Shown here in pieces: positions 57,660-64,000 of a stretch of DNA of 64,000 nucleotides. Origin of the DNA: Rutstroemia sp. NJR-2017a BVV2 (Eukaryota; Ascomycota; Leotiomycetes; Helotiales; Rutstroemiaceae); assembly GCA_002946415.1 (NCBI GenBank), contig NJPS01000037.1, forward strand, positions 423,563-487,562, given 5' to 3'. Position 1 is the first letter of the stretch, and every line of letters begins with the position of its first letter. Under the pieces are notes generated by a model, which saw only the letters and a list, made by a program, of their open reading frames with translations, made no database searches and had not been told where the DNA came from. The position numbers and the translations under genes were made by a program.

Positions 57660-57941
57660 TCACCCCCAAGCCCCCTCTAATTCCACCACCCCCATCCCAT
57701 CCCAACTCAGCAAATCATCTCCCAACTGCCACATCTCAATCCTATCCCCTCCCGTCCCGTTATTCGTAACCGCAAAAGCCGCGCCCGTATCCGTCACCGT
57801 AACACCTTTAAAAACCCTCTCACTCCCCACACTTGAATTGCTCATCTCCGCCGGATGTACATCCACCCCAATCCAAGTCCCCGCTTCCCCTCCAAAAAGA
57901 TCTACTCTCACCCCCTGAGAGCCTTCAATGATTGGGTACAA
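57660..57941 (-). pseudogene. C-terminal fragment of an unknown protein
   Basis: 93 codons ending at 57,660, with no ATG start; upstream the sequence changes abruptly near 57,945. It reads GSERVFKGVTVTDTGAAFAV, then GDRIEMWQLGDDLLSWD. The pattern of short beta strands could fit a lectin-like or beta-propeller C-terminus, but I cannot assign a family. Probably cut by repeat insertion. Confidence 0.4.
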
Positions 57942-58204
57942 CCATTACTGGTTTAAGACGATGAATAGGTAGATAAGCAAATAAATATAAAGGAAGACCG
58001 AACTATACCATACTAGAGCTAGGATCGGGTTTTCTTACATCTAACTCTTACACAAACGTAATCACAATTAGGCTCGTAAAAACCTCAACACAGTACAATC
58101 CTCTGCGCAAGGAGTACAAAATATTATAACATTCGTAACGTTTTTAATTCTGGCTAGATCCACTGATGCCAGTTGCCAGTACATGACCTTAACCCTATGT
58201 TAGA
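57942..58204. other. intergenic
   Basis: No feature seen. Confidence 0.4.
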
Positions 58205-58420
58205 GGGTGTAGAAGGAATTGCGATTTACAGAGGGGTAATCACCCGAAGGTGCGGGGAAGCGGAACCTAATCGACCGACAAATGGTGTTCCCAACCTCAA
58301 GACCCTTTCTTTAAAGAATGGGAGAAGAGAGGAGGGAGATCGGTAGTAATTAGTTTGCATTCAATCATAACCCTATTATTAGACTCCGACTATATAGTCC
58401 TTCTCTCCTATACTATATGA
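58205..58420 (+). repeat. dispersed repeat family 2, copy 2
   Basis: Closest to copy 3 at 61,530-61,770: TTAGAGGGTGTAGAAGG start, GGTGTTCCCAACCTCAAGACCC, GATCGGTAGTAATTAGTTTG, then an ATAACCCTATTATTAGACTCCG tail. Confidence 0.65.
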
Positions 58421-58426
58421 GCTAGC

Positions 58427-58684
58427 TTAAAATCTCTGTATAGCCTTATAATGCCCAAAAGGCCATATACCGTACGATCCATTAACCTCTATAGTCCCTT
58501 CTGTAGTAAAGTGAATCTCATTCAAATAAGCCCCATCATTACTATTATCGGCGCTACTACTCTCGATCTTAGCCCTTTCCTTTTCCACCCTTTCGAGTTT
58601 TCTTTGATATGATCGAGCTTTACAAACAGCTCTTAAGACCTTATAAGCTTCATCCTCGACTTCGTCCAGTCTATCTAAATCCAT
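58427..58684 (-). CDS. short protein, likely transposon-associated relic
   Basis: 85 residues from ATG 58684. The first 40 residues are a charged helix (LDEVEDEAYKVLRAVCKARSYQRKLERVEKERAKIE), similar in style to coiled-coil proteins that accompany fungal repeats (LDELEEEA...). The C-terminus is short (EVNGSYGIWPFGHYKAIQRF). Upstream (58,690-59,140) is AT-rich, RIP-like sequence, so the beginning of the original gene is probably lost. Confidence 0.35.
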   Translation of the reverse strand: MDLDRLDEVEDEAYKVLRAVCKARSYQRKLERVEKERAKIESSSADNSNDGAYLNEIHFTTEGTIEVNGSYGIWPFGHYKAIQRF

Positions 58685-58689
58685 TACTA

Positions 58690-59140
58690 TCAGCTCTTCA
58701 ATATAATATTGTTCAATACCATCAATATATCTCTTAGAAGTTGTTTTAGAAGCTATAAATATACTTTTCGAAGGTATTAAAGCAAAGTATAACTTTTTAG
58801 TTATATTAGAAGTTAGCTTTTAATCTATAAGAAGACTTTAAGGAGACTTAAACTTATATCGGAATGAGCAATATATACTTAAACCATTAATATAGCAATT
58901 TGTATATAAACTATAGAGAAAACCTTCTAAAGATATATACTCCTTCTATAGTCCAGCAGATCAGCTTTTATTACTATAAGAATTATAACGAGATTAGTAT
59001 ATTTCACCTCTTTCTTGGACTATATATACCTCAATATTGATATTATTTCGACTACCATCTGTTTTAAAGATTATACTATCTCGGTTAGAGATATAACTGA
59101 GGCTTCGCTTTCTCTTATACTTTTCGATCTGTTATATTCG
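58690..59140. mobile_element. AT-rich RIP-like sequence, unassigned
   Basis: Same base composition and loss of CpA as the retrotransposon wrecks at the left end. No protein motif readable. Confidence 0.45.
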
Positions 59141-59150
59141 TTCGATAGGC

Positions 59151-59740
59151 TCAAATGGGATTTCGAATAGGGATATACGAATATGAATCGTCATTCGCCA
59201 CGACGGAAGGACAGCAAGGAACAACAGCCCTGAACTGTGGAAGTTCGGCGCAGGGAAAACGAGGTCTTATCGGACGAGGGGTATGTGGAGGAGAATGCTG
59301 CTTTGGAAGACAACGCCACAACACCATAGCCAACAAGGCGAGGTCGACAGTATCGGTTGACCAAGCTGCCGCTAGATCGGCAGCATTCTCTACAAGCCGC
59401 GTTCCAGACAACGCCGTCCAGTCCAGCTCGTACACCAACGCGCTCACTCTCCACTCATCCAACACCGACTCAAGCACTTCCTCAGCATAGTCCGGGAAGT
59501 CCAAGTCGAAGCGTGCAACGCGTCCCGCCGAGACCTACATCGACCTACAGCTCTTGAACAAGCCGGTCGCATACCGTGTTATGGATGTGGAGCGGGACGA
59601 CTGGTTGAGGACAGGCGTGCTCATCGAGGATCTCCAGGCGCTGCGTGAGAAGAGTGTGGCTTTGCCTGGCAGCCTATCAGGTTCGACTTCCATTTTCAGA
59701 ATTAAAGCGACTGAGACCAGCAACAGTAATCTACACATAA
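59151..59740 (-). pseudogene. unassigned gene fragment
   Basis: Normal base composition starts again sharply at about 59,150. The minus-strand stretch VARFDLDFPDYAEEVLESVL, then ALVYELDWTALSG, RLVENAADLAAAW and STDTVDLALLAMVLW looks coding but has no ATG and no partner exons I could join. Plus-strand frames overlap it (59,155-59,490; 59,554-59,808). I cannot say which strand is real; a fragment of an unknown gene beside a RIP-mutated block. Confidence 0.3.
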
Positions 59741-60118
59741 ATTATTTTTACTGCCACCTGTCACTATCTACTACTACTTGGAAGCAAATTATCGTTCCAA
59801 CTGGGTAGTGATGGACGTGCACATCGCGCCACTGCGTCAACAGCTCTCATGCCAAGTCCATCCCATTTCCTCGCAGATGTTGCACCCGAATGCTTGGCGT
59901 TTCTTGTTCTGTGGATTTTCTGCCCCATCAGGCACAGAGTGTATCTTGTGCCTTGTGCACCGCATGTTCACCACAATATTGCCAAATGACGTGCTTCTCA
60001 AAAGTAATCTCATTTCCTTGGCTCCTTCAAACTATTGGCTTGTAACATGATGCATGTACCTGTATATGAAGAACACGATTCCCACGGCAGCTGCACCGCA
60101 ATTTCAACCAAACTCATC
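59741..60118. other. intergenic, upstream of the haloperoxidase-like gene
   Basis: About 380 bp; expected promoter region. No other feature. Confidence 0.4.
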
Positions 60119-61516
60119 ATGAAGCTTTCATTCGCATCTATCGTTCTGGCTGTGGCGGGGGTCCGGGCCGCATATTCGGGAGATATTGTACAGTACTGGT
60201 AAGTTCACCTCGAGACGGCGGTTACACAAGCAACGTGCTCATATCCTAGGGCGGACCAAACCAATGTTCTCGCCAATAGTACCGTGATCGGAGGATTGCA
60301 ATCCCCGCCTTCAGGCTGGGTGGGAGCTATCGTCCACGGCGCTATCTACCAAGCAGCAACTACAGCGGCGGGAAAATCGCACGGCTTTCAGCAATTGGCT
60401 GTTTCGCATGCTGCACATAATGCACTTATCTGGGTCTTCCATGGAACAAGGAATTATGCGCCCACAAATGTTGTGATTAGACATGTTATCCCTTTAATCG
60501 GACTTACCGGGAAAGACTCCGAAGCCGCGATTGAAGTCGGGCGCGAAGCTGCTAGGAAGGTTATTACGGCTCGTACTGATGATAAGATTAATGATTTTGT
60601 GGACTACATCTTTCAGACCCCGGCGCCGGGAGTGTACCAGAACACTTCGGGAGGTGCTGCCTTCCCTGACACGCCTCAAGCTCGATTTGTGAGGTTGTTC
60701 GCAGATGTAGGCGATGTGAGCCAGTTCAAGGTCGCTCCGCCTCCGGATCCGAGGAGCCCGGAATATGAAGAGCCGCTTGAGTATGTAAAGGCTCAGGGAG
60801 CGAGGAACTCGACCGTGAGGAGGCCATTTGATACGGAGACAGCGTATTATTGGAGGGAGAGCAGCATCTCGTAGGTCCATTCTGGGAAAATGAAGTACAT
60901 GCTGATAATACCTAGGCAATGGACTCGATTCGCGAATGCCGCCGTTGGCAACTCATTAGCTAACGATGTTTTCAAATCCGCAAAATACTATGCACAGCTC
61001 AACTACGCGTTAGCCAACGCTGGCATCGCAGCATGGCACGCCAAATACCAATACAATGCTTGGAGACCCATAACCGCGATCCACTACACCGACACCTACC
61101 TCTCTAGCGGGAAAAGCGTCTACGATCCCAACTGGACTCCCTTTCTCACACCCACACCAAGCCACCAAGATTACGTTTCCACCCACGCAACATTCGGCTC
61201 TGCAGCCGCCCAAGCAATCCGCAACCACATCGGTACAGATGCTGTTGATATCACTGTGAGCAGCAATGTTACTGTCGATAATGTGGGTGTGGTTACGAGG
61301 CATTACACCAATTTGACGTATGCGACGGTTGAGAATGGGGATAGTAGGGTCTTTGGTGGGGTGAGTATATTTTTTCTTCTTGATTGTGGAGTGGGGTGTG
61401 TGTGCTGATTAATGTAGATTCATTTCTCGTTTGCGAGTGTGGCAGGGAATAAGTTGGGGACGGAGGTCGCAGTTAGGACGTTAGAGAAGTTTGAGAAGAG
61501 TTGGGATAAGTACTGA
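60119..61516 (+). CDS. secreted vanadium-haloperoxidase-like / PAP2-superfamily protein
   Basis: Four exons: 60119-60198, 60250-60870, 60916-61360, 61418-61516; introns 51, 45 and 57 bp, all joins in frame; 414 residues. A signal peptide of about 18 residues (MKLSFASIVLAVAGVRA). Family blocks: YAPTNVVIRHVIPLIGL-like helices, YQYNAWRPITAIHY (active-site arginine region), PTPSHQDYVSTHATFGSAAAQ (PAP2 motif 2 with histidine; PSGH in classic members) and ENGDSRVFGGIHFSFASVAG (motif 3 with Arg and His). These residues hold vanadate or phosphate in the superfamily. It may be a haloperoxidase or an acid phosphatase; sequence alone does not decide. Gene ends 14 bp before a dispersed repeat copy. Intact. 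Confidence 0.85.
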
Positions 61517-61529
61517 TTACCGGAGGATG

Positions 61530-61770
61530 GAAGAGTTGTCAGGAGTGTAGAAGGGGAATTCGAGGGTCCGGGCGTTGATTACCCACATAAGAGGGGTAGC
61601 GGAGGTTGATCGAGCGAGAAACGGGGTTCCCACCCTAAGGGACCCCAATATAAGGAATGGCAAGAAGGAAAGAAGATCAGTAGCAATTAGTTTGTCTTCA
61701 ACTAGAGCCCTACGTTTGGGCTCCGGCAATATTACTACTGTACCACGATATTCTTACAATTCCCTACCAG
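61530..61770 (+). repeat. dispersed repeat family 2, copy 3
   Basis: Best preserved copy: AGGAGTGTAGAAGGGGAATTC, GGTTGATCGAGCGAGAAACGG, GGTTCCCACCCTAAGGGACC, AAGATCAGTAGCAATTAGTTTG, CCCTACGTTTGGGCTCCGGC. Possibly a solo LTR; no element body is attached. Confidence 0.65.
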
Positions 61771-62235
61771 TAAACCCTAACAAGAGTATACGAATGAGAT
61801 TACCGGTCGATGTCTACTGTTTCGGTGAACTTATCAAAGATGATGCTCTTTGAGCCGGCAAATCTTTTATTTTATATGGTGGGCCCACCTAAAGTTGAGG
61901 CCTGATCGGCCCTTAGATTTGCCGTTATGTTGGCCTCAAATATGTGTTCCTAAACATGGACATTTTACTCGTCACATATTTTACGGGTTCAGTTCAGATG
62001 GCATTATCAATGCATTTCTTTCTTCAGCCTATAGTTCTTTGGGTTCTATAGTCTTCTGGGTTTGCCCTGCAGCGCTAGCCCTCGATTCGGCCAATAAGAG
62101 CACCTGATATTCGTCCAAAATGGGTACGAGTATGGGTGCTAGGCCAAATAGAGCTGCCGTACAGCGCCAGCGCTGCGCCGTCACTCGGTCTTACGAGCAG
62201 AGCGAGTAAGTAATCTTTGTGCTATGGACCCTGCC
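61771..62235. other. non-coding region between repeat and DIRS fragment
   Basis: About 460 bp, no gene. A CCTAGGGGGGGGTAGGAC word at 62,233-62,250 overlaps the end of the recombinase. May include the 3' terminal region of the DIRS-like element, but I could not find terminal repeats. Confidence 0.4.
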
Positions 62236-63113
62236 CTAGGGGGGGGTAGGACGTGAGTCCTCATAGCTCAGAAGTAAGTGTGATTGCCTTGTTTGAAAAC
62301 GTCGGCTTAAGCGTAGGCGTGTTTCGAAGCTTTTGTCGAAATAAGCCAGATATGTCTCTGATGACCATCTTCCGAGGGCTTGGATATCTGCTGCAGTCAT
62401 TCCTGAGTCTGAGGCATGCTGTGCTGCGCCGCGTCGGAAGCTGTGGCCGGCGTAACCTATGTTGTTGACGCCTACGGCCTCAAGTCGTTGCTTCAGGAAA
62501 CCGATCATTGTATCCCTTCGTAGCGGGTTGCCGTTTATATTGAACAAGGGGGAGTCTGCAGGTTGCGGGTCATGCTCGAATAGAGCATAGACTGCTTCAA
62601 CTGGGCATATTCTTGTGGATGTTCGTGCTAGTATAATCTCGATGCTCTGGTGGTTTATATCTGCCTTGCTTCGACGGAGGCGTAGTATTATATGAGATTT
62701 ATCGTTTGCGAAAGTGATATCTCTACGTACAAGCTTCGTTTGGAGGATCTGCGGTGTATTTTCATTTGGGTTTATCGTGAATTCCCCTATTCGCAAGAAC
62801 CCTGCGAATGCGATTTTGGCTGCCGCTGTGAGATTGAGGTTCTTTCGTAGTTCTTGTGACCTCAGTGGACCGTAGGAGAATTGTACGACCTTCTCGAGGT
62901 TTGTGGCTGATATTGGTATTGTCTTCTTCGTAGGCGCTTCGGTCTCGCATCTCTTTATACCTGCTAATATTCTCTTCAGCTATAGGCTTGCGAATACCGC
63001 TGTATCTATTCTGCGATCGATATGTACTGATCGTAATGCAGAGAGGTAGTTTTCGAGGGTTGATGCACGTGTCTTTTTCGCTGCTATCGCTAGCCATTTG
63101 CCTAAGGTTAACT
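62236..63113 (-). pseudogene. tyrosine recombinase of the DIRS-like element
   Basis: Starts around ELTLGKWLAIAAKKTRASTL, an N-terminal helical (SAM-like) domain with the phrase YLSALRSVHI, continues through one in-frame TAG near 63,000, then KIAFAGFLRIGEFTI (first catalytic Arg), SADSPLF, YAGHSFRRGAAQHA (His-x-x-Arg pair) and IQALGRWSSETYLAYF (Trp position and nucleophilic Tyr). All five catalytic positions R-H-R-W-Y can be seen. The uninterrupted part is 62,236-62,796. It would cut and rejoin DNA to insert the circular cDNA; here one stop breaks it. Confidence 0.78.
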
Positions 63114-63289
63114 CGTTCGTAGGCTATGGGGTTCCACTATAGAGTATACAGTAATGCTCGTAGTTCGCTCTCACTGACGCATAGACCTTTCTGGTAGCTG
63201 GGCAAGACTATGCTATAAGAAGTCCTGTACTTCTGTTGGGAGGTTGATGCCTGCTTCTTGCCTCCAGCTTAACGGTGGTATGCTTAATA

Positions 63290-63830
63290 TCCTATATGAC
63301 CGATCTGCGGGTATAAGTTAGTAACTGTTTCCCATCTGAATCGTGACAGTGCATCTGCTAGTTCGTTGTCGATCCCTTATATCCATTTCGGTATTATCCT
63401 TATATTGTATTGTGCTGCAAGTAGCAGGATCTCTCTGATTACTGGGTAAGTTGCGCCTTTAACAGATTCCTTCCCGACGCCTGTAGCTGTGATAGTATTA
63501 TCGGTGAAGGCGACGACTTCTTTCCCTGACCATATTTGAGACCATGTCTTAAGAGCGACTAAAATTGCTTCGGCTTCCAAAGGATTTATATCGATTTGGT
63601 GGTCGGCTACAGTTTTGGTGTGTTTCACACTGAAAATCTGGGCCTTCGGCAAATTTATAGCTGCCTCGCGCCAGCTTTTATAGCGGCCTGCAAACCAGAA
63701 GCCTCCCAGGCCAATACCAGATGCATCTATGAAGAGATAAATTTTGCTTCTTTCTGCCTGGTAATAGAGTGTTCCATTGAACCTAGGGAGTAGTTCGCCC
63801 TACCAGAGGAGGTCCTGCCTTGCGTCTGCT
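63290..63830 (-). pseudogene. RNase H of the DIRS-like element
   Basis: FIDASGIGLGGFWFAGRYKSW (first Asp), INPLEAEAILVALKTW (Glu), AFTDNTITATGV (Asp), then YNIRIIPKWI-stop-GIDNELADALSRF (last Asp region). These are the four RNase H blocks in order. The stop before GIDNELADALSR is TAA where CAA is expected. Residual RT sequence (ELLPRFNG) precedes it. Confidence 0.72.
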
Positions 63831-63869
63831 GGTAGTCTTCTCTTCAGGAACGGGCTTGATCCAGGTGGG

Positions 63870-64000
63870 TATGATTAGGCTGCGCACAAATAATCCGCTC
63901 CGTCCGGATATCCTGATCCGCTCCGCTCCGCGGAGGGGCGCCCCTTAGTTTTTCGCTCCGTTGGATATCCGTTTGAGAGAGAATCCGCTCCGGCCTAAAA
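63870..64000. repeat. CCGCTCCG / GGATATCCG repeat cluster at right edge
   Basis: Multiple copies of ATCCGCTCCG, CCGCTCCGCTCCGCGG, GGATATCC and TTGGATATCCGTTTGA in 130 bp. They resemble 56,581-57,070 and the subterminal repeats of hAT-type elements. The element continues beyond the window. Confidence 0.5.

Larger units (their letters stand above)
62236..63850 (-). mobile_element. DIRS-like tyrosine-recombinase retroelement, 3' part, decayed
   Basis: Read on the minus strand from about 63,830: end of reverse transcriptase, RNase H (about 63,750-63,290), then a tyrosine recombinase (about 63,110-62,236). The order RT-RNase H-tyrosine recombinase without an integrase or LTR is that of the DIRS group. 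The frame is broken by stops that look like CAA-to-TAA and CAG-to-TAG, as RIP gives. The RT itself is cut off near 63,850 where sequence rich in CCGCTCCG words begins. Confidence 0.7.

Noticed and set aside
63377..63652. Reading this frame as a cellular RNase H or integrase gene
   Set aside because: It continues directly into a tyrosine recombinase and carries RIP-type stops, so it belongs to a retroelement.

Overview
The window looks like a chromosome segment of a filamentous ascomycete, most likely Leotiomycetes. Evidence: genes with short introns (about 45-70 bp; GTRNGT donors, CTAAC/CTGAC branch sites, YAG acceptors), fungal gene families (Zn2Cys6 factor, 4'-phosphopantetheinyl transferase, PTS1 acyl-CoA dehydrogenase, DUF3494 protein), and AT-rich retrotransposon wrecks whose stops come from C-to-T change, the mark of repeat-induced point mutation (RIP). 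The class assignment is inference.

Left block (1 to about 19,310) is a retrotransposon nest. A decayed Ty3/gypsy chromovirus lies in three pieces (1-2061, 8206-9066, 15211 to about 16,950). It is split by two Ty1/copia elements of one family, copy A (+, 2062-8205) and copy B (-, 9067-15210). Both are exactly 6,144 bp, have 371 bp LTRs and sit between perfect 5 bp target duplications (AATAT; ATTAC). The right end of A and the outer LTR of B are much less mutated than the rest. A third, different copia relic ends near 19,310.

Middle block (about 19.3-52.7 kb) is gene-bearing: thymidylate synthase (21,127-22,065, -), an F-box-like protein, a small membrane-anchored acidic protein, a two-exon unknown gene beside a decaying repeat locus (26.1-28.3 kb), a peroxisomal acyl-CoA dehydrogenase, an aquaglyceroporin, a 4'-phosphopantetheinyl transferase, an MDR-type oxidoreductase with a broken frame, a five-exon Zn2Cys6 transcription factor, an unknown membrane protein, a secreted DUF3494 (ice-binding-like) protein lying between two direct repeats, and two multi-exon genes of unknown function, one with an early in-frame stop and with a dispersed repeat in its intron.

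Right block (52.7-64 kb) is repeat-rich: sequence with GGGTACCC/ACCCAC motifs, long poly-C tracts, three copies of one dispersed repeat (56.4, 58.3, 61.6 kb), sequence rich in CCGCTCCG/GGATATCCG words, one intact conserved unknown gene (55,069-55,845, -), a four-exon vanadium-haloperoxidase-like/PAP2 secreted protein (60,119-61,516, +), and a DIRS-like retroelement fragment (RNase H plus tyrosine recombinase) at the right edge.

The genes do not form an obvious pathway or cluster. The PKS/NRPS-activating transferase, the oxidoreductase and the Zn2Cys6 factor are neighbours, but no backbone synthase is present. All exon models are hand-derived from splice signals and reading frame and have not been tested against transcripts.
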